A stretch of DNA of 64,000 bases from Noviherbaspirillum sp. Root189 (GTDB taxonomy: Bacteria; Pseudomonadota; Gammaproteobacteria; Burkholderiales; Burkholderiaceae_D). The position numbers were made by a program, and so were the translations under genes. Position 1 is the first letter of the stretch. Each line of letters starts with the position of its first letter. A model generated the notes under the pieces. That model ran no database searches. It was not told where the DNA came from and saw only the letters and a list, made by a program, of their open reading frames with translations. Shown one piece after another: positions 7,569-16,781 of the stretch. Location of the stretch: positions 1-64,000 of the forward strand of contig NZ_LMHZ01000019.1 of the NCBI RefSeq assembly GCF_001428545.1. Reading direction: 5' to 3'.

Positions 7569-10559
7569 GTGAGCTTCACTGAATCCAACACTGTTGAAGC
7601 CTACGTCCGCGATCTGCTTGCCGGCCCAATCAAGGCTGTCCCGGCCAACACCTCCCAGAAGCCTCAAGCCAGCTACGGCCCCAGCCCCAAAGGCATCGGC
7701 TGGCGCTACGCCGCCCCTGCTGAGGTGCCGCGTCAGATTCAGGAAGTGCTGGTCGAACCTTGGCTGCGCGATGCGTTGATTCGCCTGAACCCCGAGATTG
7801 CCGCTCAACCCGACCGCGCCGATGAAGTGCTCTACAAGCTGCGCGCCATCGTGCTGTCGGTGCGCTCGGATGGTCTGATCCGCGCCAATGAGGAAATGAC
7901 GGCGTGGATGCGTGGTGAGCGCTCGATGCCCTTCGGCCACAACAATGAGCATGTGCCGGTGCGGTTGATCGACTTGGATGACCTGTCACAGAACCATTAC
8001 GTCGTCACCCAGCAGTACACCTACCGTGCTGGCCCTACAGAACGTCGGGCTGATCTGGTGCTGTTGGTGAACGGTCTGCCGCTGGTACTGATCGAGGCCA
8101 AGACGCCGGTTAAGAAGTGCATCAGCTGGGTCGATGGCGCGGTGCAGGTGCACGACGACTATGAGAAGTTCGTGCCAGAGCTGTTCGTTTGCAACGTGTT
8201 CTCGGTGGCCACCGAGGGCAAGGCCTACCACTATGGTTCCATCGGCCTGCCGGTCAAGGACTGGGGCCCTTGGCATCTGGATGGTGATGGCGACGATAGT
8301 CAGCTCCACCCGCTAAAGTCGCTCAAGCTGTCGGCCGAGAGCATGCTGCGCCCGCATGTAGTGCTGGATATTCTGGGCAGCTTCACCCTGTTCGCCACCA
8401 ACAAGAAAAAGCAGCGCATCAAGATCATTTGCCGCTACCAGCAGTTTGAAGCGGCCAACAAGATCGTCGAGCGCGTCCTGGCGGGTTACCCCAGGAAAGG
8501 GCTGATCTGGCACTTCCAGGGTTCGGGCAAGTCACTACTGATGGTGTTTGCCGCGCAGAAGCTGCGCATGCACGCAGGATTGAAGAATCCCACAGTGCTG
8601 ATCGTGGTAGACCGGATCGACCTCGACAGCCAGATCACGGGCACGTTCACCGGGGCGGACATTCCCAATCTGGAAAAGGCGGACAGCCGCGAGAAGCTGC
8701 AGCAGTTGCTGGCGCAGGATGTGCGCAAGATCATCATCACCACGATCTACAAGTTCGGTGAGGCCACGGGCAGCCTAAACGACCGCAGCAACATCATCGC
8801 CCTGGTCGACGAGGCCCACCGCACCCAAGAAGGTGATCTGGGCCGTAAGATGCGGGAAGCCATGCCCAATGCGTTTCTGTTCGGCCTGACCGGCACGCCG
8901 ATCAACCGTGCCGACCGCAACACCTTCTACGCCTTCGGCGCCGACGAAGACGTGAAGGGCTACATGAGCCGGTACGGCTTCGAGGAGTCAATCCGCGACG
9001 GTGCCACGCTGAAGCTGCACTTCGAGCCCCGACTGATTGACCTGCACATCGACAAGGCGGCGCTGGATGCCGCGTACAAAGACCTGACCGGCGGCCTCTC
9101 GGACCTGGACAAGGACAACCTCGCCAAGACCGCCGCAAAGATGGCCGTGCTAGTCAAGACACCCGAGCGCATCCGCAAGGTTTGCGAGGACATCGTCGAG
9201 CACTTCCAGTCCAAGGTGGAGCCCAACGGCTTTAAAGGGCAGATCGTCACATTTGACCGGGAGTCATGCCTGCTGTTCAAGGCCGAGCTGGACAAGTTGC
9301 TACCACCCGAGGCCACGGACATCGTGATGTCGGTGCAGGCAGCGGACAAGAAGGAGCACCCTGAGTACGCGCCCTACGACCGCAGCCGCGACGAAGAAGA
9401 GCGCCTGCTCGATCGCTTCCGTGACCCTGCCGACCCGCTCAAACTGATCATCGTTACCGCCAAGCTGCTGACCGGCTTCGACGCACCGATCCTGCAGGCC
9501 ATGTACCTAGACAAGCCGCTGCGTGACCACACGCTGTTGCAGGCTATTTGCCGGGTGAACCGGACCTACTCTGAGCAAAAGACCCACGGGCTGATCGTGG
9601 ACTACCTCGGCATCTTCGACGACGTGGCAGCGGCGCTTGAATTTGACGATCAGAGCGTGAAACAGGTGGTCAGCAACATACAGGAGCTGAAGGAAAAGCT
9701 GCCCGAAGCGATGCAAAAATGCCTAGCGTTCTTCCATGGTTGCGACCGCTCTCAGCAGGGCTACGAAGGGCTGATCGCCGCGCAGCAGTGCTTACCCAAC
9801 AACGAGGTACGGGACAACTTTGCGGCCGAATACAGCGTGCTCAATAAGATATGGGAAGCGCTGTCGCCGGACGCGGTGCTCGGGCCCTTCGAGAAGGACT
9901 ATAAGTGGCTGTCGCAGGTGTATCAGTCGGTGCAACCGTCCAGTGGCCACGGCAAGCTGATCTGGCATTCGCTTGGTGCCAAGACGATTGAACTGATTCA
10001 TCAGAATGTGCATGTTGATGCAGTACGCGATGACCTTGACACTTTGGTGCTAGATGCCGACTTACTGGAAGCAGTTTTATCGAATCCTGACCCGAAAAAG
10101 GCAAAGGAAATTGAGATAAAGCTGGCGCGCCGGATGCGCAAGCACCAAGGCAACCCGAAATTCAGGCAACTTTCCGAGCGGCTTGATGCGCTCAAGGATC
10201 GGTTCGAGTCGGGGCAGATTAACAGCGTGGAGTTTCTCAAGCAGTTGCTGGAAATTGCCAAGGAAACTCTACAAGCTGAAAAGGAAGTGCCGCCCGAGGA
10301 AGATGAGACTCGTGGCGTGGCAGCTTTGACCGAGCTGTTCAACGAAGTCAAGACATCCGAGACACCGATCATTGTCGAGCGCGTGGTTGCCGACATCGAT
10401 GAGATCGTGCGGTTGGTCCGCTTCCCCGGGTGGCAAGAGACGCAGGCCGGTGAACGTGAAGTGAAAAAGGCGCTGCGTAAAGCTCTCTTTAAGTACAAGC
10501 TACACGCGGATGAAGAGCTATTCGAGAAGGCTTATAGCTATATCCGGCAATACTACTGA
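7569..10559 (+). CDS. hsdR: Type I restriction endonuclease subunit HsdR
   Basis: 996 aa from a GTG start with GGGGAG upstream, 2 bp after hsdS. The N-terminal nuclease has the PD-(D/E)xK pattern: D162 in ERRADLVLL, then E176-A-K178 in LIEAKTP. The SF2 translocase has Walker A QGSGKS at 317-322, DEAH at 414-417 (LVDEAHRTQ), FGLTGTP, and a C-terminal motif block LLTGFDAPILQ then QAICRVNR. The C-terminal helical domain anchors it to HsdM2S. All catalytic motifs are present, so restriction activity is expected. Confidence 0.95.
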   Translation: MSFTESNTVEAYVRDLLAGPIKAVPANTSQKPQASYGPSPKGIGWRYAAPAEVPRQIQEVLVEPWLRDALIRLNPEIAAQPDRADEVLYKLRAIVLSVRSDGLIRANEEMTAWMRGERSMPFGHNNEHVPVRLIDLDDLSQNHYVVTQQYTYRAGPTERRADLVLLVNGLPLVLIEAKTPVKKCISWVDGAVQVHDDYEKFVPELFVCNVFSVATEGKAYHYGSIGLPVKDWGPWHLDGDGDDSQLHPLKSLKLSAESMLRPHVVLDILGSFTLFATNKKKQRIKIICRYQQFEAANKIVERVLAGYPRKGLIWHFQGSGKSLLMVFAAQKLRMHAGLKNPTVLIVVDRIDLDSQITGTFTGADIPNLEKADSREKLQQLLAQDVRKIIITTIYKFGEATGSLNDRSNIIALVDEAHRTQEGDLGRKMREAMPNAFLFGLTGTPINRADRNTFYAFGADEDVKGYMSRYGFEESIRDGATLKLHFEPRLIDLHIDKAALDAAYKDLTGGLSDLDKDNLAKTAAKMAVLVKTPERIRKVCEDIVEHFQSKVEPNGFKGQIVTFDRESCLLFKAELDKLLPPEATDIVMSVQAADKKEHPEYAPYDRSRDEEERLLDRFRDPADPLKLIIVTAKLLTGFDAPILQAMYLDKPLRDHTLLQAICRVNRTYSEQKTHGLIVDYLGIFDDVAAALEFDDQSVKQVVSNIQELKEKLPEAMQKCLAFFHGCDRSQQGYEGLIAAQQCLPNNEVRDNFAAEYSVLNKIWEALSPDAVLGPFEKDYKWLSQVYQSVQPSSGHGKLIWHSLGAKTIELIHQNVHVDAVRDDLDTLVLDADLLEAVLSNPDPKKAKEIEIKLARRMRKHQGNPKFRQLSERLDALKDRFESGQINSVEFLKQLLEIAKETLQAEKEVPPEEDETRGVAALTELFNEVKTSETPIIVERVVADIDEIVRLVRFPGWQETQAGEREVKKALRKALFKYKLHADEELFEKAYSYIRQYY

Positions 10560-10580
10560 CGGCGGAAGGCATATCGTCGT

Positions 10581-10594
10581 GGTTGTCGACAACC
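10581..10594. promoter_or_regulatory. Perfect 14-bp palindrome after hsdR
   Basis: GGTTGTCGACAACC equals its own reverse complement and lies 21 bp after the hsdR stop, on the TTG start proposed for the next gene. A partial copy GGTTGTCG follows at about 10611-10618. There is no T-run, so it does not look like an intrinsic terminator. It may be a protein-binding site. Confidence 0.3.
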
Positions 10595-11395
10595 GCGTAT
10601 GTAGTTGACGGTTGTCGCTGCCAACTTGAAAATCTGATGGGTGATAAAGCGTCGCACCCATTGATTGTCAAAGAGGGATTGGTACTGCGTGTCACTGCAA
10701 AATGCATCATTCGCACGGAAAGATGCATGTTTGGTTGTCGGCATTGCAGTAAAAAAGTAATTGAGAAACTGAAGAATGCACCACTGATAAGCCACCCATT
10801 CTTGGTCGTGACTCGAACCTGTTCGTGTCATAACACACAAAAGAGTGTAATCACCGTGCAGGTTTCTTACGATGAATATCCTGGCTATCCGGGCGCCCGA
10901 TTTTTCAGATGCGAACCTCTATGGGCGAAGCTAACGCCAGAAGCCTGCTCCAAAAACGTTGCTACTAAGGCGGCAATTCAGTGTGCGCGCTGCCCTATTG
11001 GGAAATTACATGTCTTGGAGTGTGCGCCACAACTGCCGAAAAAACGAGATCGGAATGGCCATCCTTATCGGGGAGTAGAGCCGGCAAGACGTTGTACGCG
11101 ATGCAGTAACGTTACCTTCCGCCTCCTCGGCGGGATGATCTGCGTGTCCTGCTATAACCGACAGCGCGAACTCCGGATAGGAGCTAACGCTAAGGGTGGG
11201 CCGCCTCGACTCGCCGCGACACAACTGCATCGAGCAGTCTGTCTAGTTGACTTCAAAGGAGATGTTCTACTGCTGGAGTTAGACTACTGTAGCGGCCGAG
11301 ATGAGGCAGAGCGAATCATCGAGCTCCGATGGCCTGGTGCACTCTTGGTAGATTACGAAGTCCAGCCGGCCATGGTTGGTACCCAATGCAGATGA
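10583..11395 (+). CDS. Cysteine-rich zinc-ribbon protein of unknown function
   Basis: Up to 270 aa from TTG 10583, or 252 aa from ATG 10637. Cysteine clusters are CMFGCRHC, TCSCHN, CARCP, and near the C-terminus CTRCSN paired with CVSCYNRQREL. The last pair followed by GANAKGGPPR resembles a zinc-ribbon tail I have seen in proteins of betaproteobacterial mobile elements. Zinc binding is well supported by the pattern; function is not known. It follows hsdR by 23-77 bp in the same direction but its composition is more AT-rich, so it may be a later addition and not part of the R-M system. Confidence 0.6.
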   Translation: MSTTAYVVDGCRCQLENLMGDKASHPLIVKEGLVLRVTAKCIIRTERCMFGCRHCSKKVIEKLKNAPLISHPFLVVTRTCSCHNTQKSVITVQVSYDEYPGYPGARFFRCEPLWAKLTPEACSKNVATKAAIQCARCPIGKLHVLECAPQLPKKRDRNGHPYRGVEPARRCTRCSNVTFRLLGGMICVSCYNRQRELRIGANAKGGPPRLAATQLHRAVCLVDFKGDVLLLELDYCSGRDEAERIIELRWPGALLVDYEVQPAMVGTQCR

Positions 11396-11538
11396 GAATG
11401 GCGTATGGGCCGCAGAGCAGCACTGCAGGGCTGCTCTGCTATGACGACTTCGACTACAATTTTGCTAGTCAATCGCTCAACGTTCACAATATCCATAGTT
11501 GCTATCACCTGCGTGGCAATTCGACCCGTACTATCTAA

Positions 11539-12339
11539 TCACTCCATAATAGACGGCAGGAGTCTTTGCCGCGAAGGAGAGTCCCTGGCGCACGCACCCA
11601 GTCCGTATTGCTGGACCTTCCTGGCCGTGATTTTTTTTGCCTCGGCAAGGCGCTCGCGCTCGGCGCCAGATTTAGCTTCGGTGGCGTGACGCAATCTCTC
11701 AAACGCCGGTGTCAACTTGGCCAACTCTGCCTTGAGTCTCGCAATATTGGTGGCCGTTGCACTGCCCATCGATCCAGAGTCTTGCGGCGGTGGAAGTAGC
11801 GTGGCGGCAGTAGACGCCGGCAAGCGACCAGCTGCTACGGCAGCGCGTACTGGCATCTCACGTCGTGACTCATCCCAGCCAAGCGACAAAGTCCATTGGA
11901 CGGCTCGTCCAGCGCTACGTGCCTCCGCGACCAGGCGGCTGTAGACTTCTATGAAGGTCTTACGGGATCCCACTTTGTCGCCAAGTGCAAGCACTGGGCG
12001 GGCACTGGTGAATGCCTCCATGATTTCCAACGTTATTTCAACCGTTTCGCCCTCATCGCGGCTACGAAGCGCAATCGCCCATGCTTCATCGGCGCCCGGT
12101 CGACCATCGTTGGCAGCGTGGCCCTCTATCTGCGCCATCAGGTCGGCCGGCTTCGGCGGGAATTGCCCCCGCTGCGCGTCGCGGACATGGGCGTTCATGG
12201 CGACCCGTATGGTCTCCAACGGGAAAGTTTCCATGGCACGGAAGAACAGCGCTTTGGCCGGAGCGTTCAGGTTCTTCCCATGCAGCGCGTATACCGCGTC
12301 CAGCAGCGTCGCGAACTCGTCGTAGTCATTCTCAGACAT
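11539..12339 (-). CDS. Phage-type replication protein, helicase-loader-like (P-like)
   Basis: 266 aa. The first 100 residues (LLDAVYALHGKNLNAPAKALFFRAMETFPLETIRVA, shown here only by its start and end: LLDAVYALHG, LETIRVA) and FPPKPADLMAQIEG are typical of the replication protein that follows the O-like initiator in many Burkholderiales prophages and is thought to load the host DnaB helicase. The C-terminal part is an Ala/Pro linker and a charged helix (IARLKAELAKL, then ERERLAEAKK). It overlaps the upstream initiator by 8 bp and is the last gene of the leftward operon. No ATPase motif is visible, so the loader assignment rests on position and N-terminal similarity. Confidence 0.55.
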   Translation of the reverse strand: MSENDYDEFATLLDAVYALHGKNLNAPAKALFFRAMETFPLETIRVAMNAHVRDAQRGQFPPKPADLMAQIEGHAANDGRPGADEAWAIALRSRDEGETVEITLEIMEAFTSARPVLALGDKVGSRKTFIEVYSRLVAEARSAGRAVQWTLSLGWDESRREMPVRAAVAAGRLPASTAATLLPPPQDSGSMGSATATNIARLKAELAKLTPAFERLRHATEAKSGAERERLAEAKKITARKVQQYGLGACARDSPSRQRLLPSIME

Positions 12340-13147
12340 CGATTACCTCTCCCTTGTTGCCGCCGAATAGCAGGGCCTTAGCCTTGGAGTTCTCATCGGC
12401 GTTGTTTAATGTCCACGTAGCATGCGGCTTTTGGCCACCGCCTACTGCGTCGTTGACCCACTTGGCTTTGAATCCAGCCCAGCTCGAGCTGACAGCGCAG
12501 GCCACCGCTTCTGCGGCAGTCATGTCGATCTTCGTGGCCTCTGCCTTGATGGCATCCCAGGCGCTCGGCGTAAGTGGGAGGCGCTTGGCCTTGCGAAGTG
12601 TCAGCCAATCCCTCGCGTGCTGTTTGTCTACGCCATCCACAACCAAGTCGTCCAAGCCAAGTACAGCGTCGCGGTCACGCGACTTCTTTTGATGGTTCCC
12701 TGACGGTTCCTTTGACGGTTCTTTACGGTTAGACGGCACCTCCTGCGGGGGGCTGCGCGTCTCCTGCAGGGGTACCGCAGCATCTGCTGTGGGGGTATTG
12801 CGCATCTCCTTCACTGGCGAGCCTGCTGCAGGGGTGCATTTACTGCGGGAGGGGGACTGCTGTATGAGTGCATCTGCTGCAGTTTCAGGTGCATAGCGTT
12901 CGGGCGTTAGCGTATAGCTCGTGTGGCGCCCATTTGTACGATGTGCAATCAGCAAAAGGTTACGCTCAAGCCACTGGATGGCGTTTTGCACAGCGCGTTC
13001 AGAGAAGCAGGTACGCTTCGCAATGGTCGGAATTGATGGCCAGCAGACACCATGGTCATTTGCGTTGTCAGCCAAAGAAATCAGTACTGATTTCGCAGTC
13101 GGCGGCATCTGGAGGTGCCAGCAATTGGACATGACTTGTGTACTCAC
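12332..13147 (-). CDS. Phage-type replication initiator with N-terminal helix-turn-helix (O-like)
   Basis: 271 aa from GTG 13147. The N-terminus (LQMPPTAKSVLISLADNAND, then GVCWPSIPTIAKRTCFSERA) is the winged-helix region found in phage replication initiators of this type. It is followed by a long polar linker rich in Pro, Ser, Lys and Glu (about 95-155) and a C-terminal domain from about 160 to 250. It would bind the element's origin and recruit the P-like protein encoded next. The start overlaps the upstream small gene by 4 bp. The origin itself is not identifiable by eye. Confidence 0.7.
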   Translation of the reverse strand: MSTQVMSNCWHLQMPPTAKSVLISLADNANDHGVCWPSIPTIAKRTCFSERAVQNAIQWLERNLLLIAHRTNGRHTSYTLTPERYAPETAADALIQQSPSRSKCTPAAGSPVKEMRNTPTADAAVPLQETRSPPQEVPSNRKEPSKEPSGNHQKKSRDRDAVLGLDDLVVDGVDKQHARDWLTLRKAKRLPLTPSAWDAIKAEATKIDMTAAEAVACAVSSSWAGFKAKWVNDAVGGGQKPHATWTLNNADENSKAKALLFGGNKGEVIDV

Positions 13148-13329
13148 TTCGAGCCTCCAGCAGCCGGCGCGGCATCAAACACTTTAAACTCGCCACTTGC
13201 GGCTAACATCGGAGTGAAGGTCACCAGGCTTCCGCGTTGAGCGCATGAATGCTGCTGGCCGGCGAACATCGCTAGGGCTTCGATCGAAGCCGGATGCAGG
13301 TCGGTACCGAGTTTGATGCTGGAGATCAT
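13144..13329 (-). CDS. Small hypothetical protein in phage-type operon
   Basis: 61 aa, with 4-bp overlaps on both sides, which is the main evidence that it is translated. There is no recognised family; it is Ala-rich, with no membrane segment or clear DNA-binding motif. Its position between antirepressor and initiator suggests an accessory replication or regulatory role, but this is only inference. Confidence 0.5.
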   Translation of the reverse strand: MISSIKLGTDLHPASIEALAMFAGQQHSCAQRGSLVTFTPMLAASGEFKVFDAAPAAGGSK

Positions 13330-14069
13330 GCTGCACCTCCATTCGTCTGGTCCAGGAGAATGGCGAGCTTCGCCAGGCCGCGCGGCGTCACGAGAACCTG
13401 CTCGACAATTTTCTCACTGCCGTCCGGGAGCACCACCCTGCGGACCTTATGTATGAGCCATCCGGCTTGCACCTTGTCTTGGTACCCCAAGTTGCGCTTG
13501 CCGCCGGGGCGGTAATAGATCCAGCCCATCTTACGCAGTGACTCGCAGAACTTGATTGGCCCTAGTTGAAGCGTCTTGGCAGCAGCCGTTAGGTTCAACG
13601 CCCCTTCGGCCGTAGCAATGCGGTCCAGTGCTTCCACTTTCGGTGCCTGCTCAGCCACTGTGGCAGCAAGCTGGGCGTTTTGGTCAGCTAGATCGGCAGC
13701 CAGGCGAAGCGCACTACTATATGTCTGAGGGACAGTTGCCGGAGCCGCAGCACGCTCTTCCAATTCCTGCCAGCGATCCACCAGATACCCCGTGAACTCT
13801 GGCGAGAGCTGTGCGACGAGCACGTAGCTGTCGCGCTTGCTGATGTGATATTCGGTTGTGTGCTGTTTACGGCCGTCAGTTCCGACAAAGGACGCTTCCC
13901 CCATTGGGGGCAGCGCGATTGCGCCACGCGCCGCAAGGCGTTCGATAGACAGTTTCACCTTGTCATGGCGCGATTCCACCAGTTCTGCAATTTCCCGGCT
14001 ACTCATGGTGATATGCACGCCTTTGGGCAGGCACACTAACTTAGTCGGGTCTTGAAAGCAGGTGCTCAT
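13326..14069 (-). CDS. Phage antirepressor, Rha domain plus C-terminal antirepressor (KilAC-type) domain
   Basis: 247 aa. Residues 20-105 are a Rha-type domain: SSREIAELVESRHDKVKLSI, then TEYHISKRDSYVLVAQLSPE and VDRWQELEE. After a coiled linker (AADLADQNAQLAATVAEQ), residues 165-235 form the DNA-binding antirepressor domain: LTAAAKTLQLGPIKFCESLR, MGWIYYRPGG, then VTPRGLAKLA. Such proteins relieve repression of prophages and related elements. It overlaps both neighbours by 4 bp. Confidence 0.85.
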   Translation of the reverse strand: MSTCFQDPTKLVCLPKGVHITMSSREIAELVESRHDKVKLSIERLAARGAIALPPMGEASFVGTDGRKQHTTEYHISKRDSYVLVAQLSPEFTGYLVDRWQELEERAAAPATVPQTYSSALRLAADLADQNAQLAATVAEQAPKVEALDRIATAEGALNLTAAAKTLQLGPIKFCESLRKMGWIYYRPGGKRNLGYQDKVQAGWLIHKVRRVVLPDGSEKIVEQVLVTPRGLAKLAILLDQTNGGAA

Positions 14070-14323
14070 ACTGCGCTCCCGTTAAGCAGCTTTGCAAGGT
14101 CTGCTACTTTCCAAGCCAGGCGGCCATTGATACGAACTGGGCGGATCGGACCATTTTCGAGGCAGGCCCATTTGCGCAGAGTCTGCGGCGCGCGGGTCAG
14201 CACAGCTGCCGCTTCGTTCGTCGGGAGGGTATCGCGCCCGTTGGCAATGGTGGCAAGCCCAATCGGAATGTTTTGCAGATGGGGAATTTCGGGCAGTGCG
14301 GGAATAGTATGTTTCATAATCAA
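14066..14323 (-). CDS. AlpA/excisionase-like helix-turn-helix protein
   Basis: 85 aa. The core LPTNEAAAVLTRAPQTLRKW followed by NGRLAWKVADLAKLL is the MerR-like winged HTH of excisionase and AlpA proteins, which bind DNA to control excision or early transcription of integrated elements. It is the first gene of the leftward operon and overlaps the antirepressor by 4 bp. The 250 bp upstream (14324-14573) should hold the operon promoter; I see no clear operator there. Confidence 0.7.
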   Translation of the reverse strand: MIMKHTIPALPEIPHLQNIPIGLATIANGRDTLPTNEAAAVLTRAPQTLRKWACLENGPIRPVRINGRLAWKVADLAKLLNGSAV

Positions 14324-14573
14324 CGCTAAATTCAGCCTCGTGTGACGGAGCTTGGAGCGTTGATAACGTGCCGATATTCGCTATCTCTGCTTCAAGTTAT
14401 CTCGCCTCGTTCGGCTTTGTGTCTCGGCGTTGATATTTTCGTGGCTTGAATGGCTTGAACCAATAAAGTGAAGAAAAAATGGCGCAAGCTCGTAAGCCGC
14501 GTGAGCGTTAGGTTGCAGCCTATCTCAAGGTGGCATGAAACCTGGCTGAACGGATTCAAGCCATTCTGGCCAG

Positions 14574-15335
14574 TCAATTCACGTCTCTTGGAGGGATAAA
14601 TTTCCAACCTTTCAGCGCTTCGTTCCGAACGGAGCTTCCAGTCCTCGGCCCACGTTTGCCCCAATATTTTCCATCACCAGTTGATGCCAGTCTCATTGCC
14701 ACAGATTCAGAAACGTTTCGTGCTGTGATTTCCCTCATCCCCGAGCGCCATTTTTCTTCCCCAATTTCTTGGGCGAGTTTGCATGCCTCGGCCTTCCAGT
14801 TGTCGTTATTTATCGAAGAGGCAACTTGCTTGCTGGCTTCATCGGTGGACTGAGATGCTGGCTTGGTTGCTCGCTCTGTAGCGTCGGCGATTAGCTTGCT
14901 CGGTTGACTTACTAAAGCAGCTGTAGGGGGCGGCGGAAACCGAAATGTGACGTTTGGCTCGTTCGTAGCCAGCCACGCATTTAGATCTCTCCAGTACGTC
15001 TCTCGCTCGAACCACTCGGTGGTCGGAGCGTTATCTGGAGGTATTTTCAGACCTTTACGCGAAAATATAGGCAGTGCACCAGTACGGGCAGATTGGATCA
15101 AACTCCAAAGGAGTGGCCAATCGTTCTCCCAATGCGTCTTGACAGCTTCGGCTTTGCCAGGCCTCACTACGCCGTCCACTATGGCAAGAGCAGCCTCCTC
15201 GAGGGTGAAACGACCGGCCGCGCGTCTCTCATCTGCCCACTGCCTCATCAAATTCACCGGCCCGCCATAGGTATCATGCAATTTTTCTTGGTCCGGCCCA
15301 TTTTCATCAAATACCGATTTTCGTTCGTCGATCAT
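14574..15335 (-). CDS. Hypothetical protein between integrase and AlpA-like regulator
   Basis: 253 aa, no recognised family. The N-terminal half is helical with aromatic clusters (MRQWADERRAAG, THWENDWPLLWSLI, WFERETYWRDLNAWL). A Pro-rich stretch PPPPTAAL follows near 155, then a Ser/Thr linker and a basic C-terminus (GKYWGKRGPRTG). There is no signal peptide or membrane segment. It lies in the same direction as the integrase and the phage-type operon but is separated from each by about 180-250 bp. Confidence 0.6.
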   Translation of the reverse strand: MIDERKSVFDENGPDQEKLHDTYGGPVNLMRQWADERRAAGRFTLEEAALAIVDGVVRPGKAEAVKTHWENDWPLLWSLIQSARTGALPIFSRKGLKIPPDNAPTTEWFERETYWRDLNAWLATNEPNVTFRFPPPPTAALVSQPSKLIADATERATKPASQSTDEASKQVASSINNDNWKAEACKLAQEIGEEKWRSGMREITARNVSESVAMRLASTGDGKYWGKRGPRTGSSVRNEALKGWKFIPPRDVN

Positions 15336-15512
15336 TCGCGCCCTCCAATGCGAAAACCTTCAGTGAGGATACTCCTCCACGTCAGCGAGGGTGTCCGCCT
15401 TTTTCATCCCTTGACACCGGCAGCGAGAAATCCTTTATTCGACAGCCCGCAATGCTGATGTCTTCTTTTGCGCGAGCTTGTTTCCCACAAGGCCGACTTT
15501 TCCACGAGCGCT

Positions 15513-16781
15513 TTACGCGGTGTTCACGAGCTTCAAACCCGTTTGCGACAGCACGGGCGCAAAATCGATTCCAGCCTGTTCCAGAAACCATGCCTCGATC
15601 TTGGTATGCCACATCCGGAGCAAATCAAGCGGCCGTTGCCGATAATGCTTTTCCGCCGTTGCACTGGGCTTATGGCCCATAATCTGGGCGGAGATGCCGG
15701 CGGGAGTTTCCACCCATTCGCACAACGTTCCGAACGAACGCCGAAGGCCGTGAAGGGTCAATGGTGGCAGGCCTGCGGCAGCAACGGCCGTATTATGCTG
15801 GAGCCGCGGCTCCTGCAATCTTCCCGACTTGGCAAGTGGGCTGGAAAACACCCATTCATTGCGGCGGGGCAGGGCGCCGAGCAGATGCGACACATAGGGA
15901 GTCAGGGGGATCACCCGCTCGCCTTCGACCTTGTCGCGGATGTGCAGCCCATTCCACTGGAAATCGATACAGTCCCAGGTCAACCCGGCCAGTTCTTCGC
16001 GCCGGGCCCCCGTCAGCAGGAGCGACTGAAGATAGGCGCTGATGACCGGGTTCTGGATTTTTCGGACCTCCCGAAACCATGCCGCCAACTGCTCACGCTG
16101 CAGGCAGTCGGTTTTCACTTGCTTCTTCGGCAGGTATTCCCGTCCCTTTTTTCCGCAAGCGTCCGGACTGGTAATGTCCTGGTAATCGTCCTGGAACTGG
16201 CACCAGTTCAAAAAGGCGCGCAGCATGCGGAAGGCCAGGGCGGCCTGAGCAGGCCGGCGTTCTGCCTCGGCTTTCAGCCAGGCGCTGACTCGTTCGGCAG
16301 TGAGGTCGGCCAGCCTGACCGGCAGCAAGGCATGCAACGGTGCGGGCGTGCCCTTGTCCGCGACGATGTTTTCGTGGTCGGCCAGCGTGCGGTCGCCCCA
16401 CTTATGGCGCCGGGCTTGAACATAGACTGGCCATGCATCGCCAAGGGTAATGCTCTTGCGCTGCAGGTCCCGTTGCTCGACTTCCAGTTTTGCAACTTTT
16501 TCTTTTTGAATCTGGCGTGGATCCAATCCCTGGTCGATCTGTGTCTGGAGCCGGCGGGCTTCCATCCGGCCTGCATCCAAGGTCCAGGATTTCGGATCCC
16601 CGATCGTAATGCGAATGTTTTTGCCCGATTTGAGCCGGCTTTCCAAAATGTACTTTTTCGCGCCACCCGCAGAGGCTTTCAGTCCTAATCCCGGTACTTC
16701 GGTATCCCATAGAAACACTGCCGGCTTCCCTGCTGGGCAGTGGAATCCCTCAATCTTTGCGCCAGTCAACTTCACTCTCAT
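15513..16781 (-). CDS. int: Tyrosine recombinase/integrase (P4-type, DUF4102 N-terminus)
   Basis: 422 aa from ATG 16781, which has GGGAGG five bases upstream; GTG 16793 is a poorer start. The N-terminal arm-binding domain has the P4-integrase look (FLWDTEVPGLGLKASAGG, then KNIRITIGDP). Catalytic residues are R260 (LLTGARREEL), K284, H344 and R347 (LTLHGLRRSFGT), H370 (MGHKP) and Y380 (AEKHY). All are present, so it is likely active. It reads away from the adjacent 3' tRNA fragment, its probable attachment site. Confidence 0.95.
   Translation of the reverse strand: MRVKLTGAKIEGFHCPAGKPAVFLWDTEVPGLGLKASAGGAKKYILESRLKSGKNIRITIGDPKSWTLDAGRMEARRLQTQIDQGLDPRQIQKEKVAKLEVEQRDLQRKSITLGDAWPVYVQARRHKWGDRTLADHENIVADKGTPAPLHALLPVRLADLTAERVSAWLKAEAERRPAQAALAFRMLRAFLNWCQFQDDYQDITSPDACGKKGREYLPKKQVKTDCLQREQLAAWFREVRKIQNPVISAYLQSLLLTGARREELAGLTWDCIDFQWNGLHIRDKVEGERVIPLTPYVSHLLGALPRRNEWVFSSPLAKSGRLQEPRLQHNTAVAAAGLPPLTLHGLRRSFGTLCEWVETPAGISAQIMGHKPSATAEKHYRQRPLDLLRMWHTKIEAWFLEQAGIDFAPVLSQTGLKLVNTA

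Noticed and set aside
15468..16688. A 406-codon open frame on the + strand across the integrase gene
   Set aside because: It is the antisense shadow of the integrase, which has all catalytic residues; the shadow has no recognisable domain and arises from high GC.
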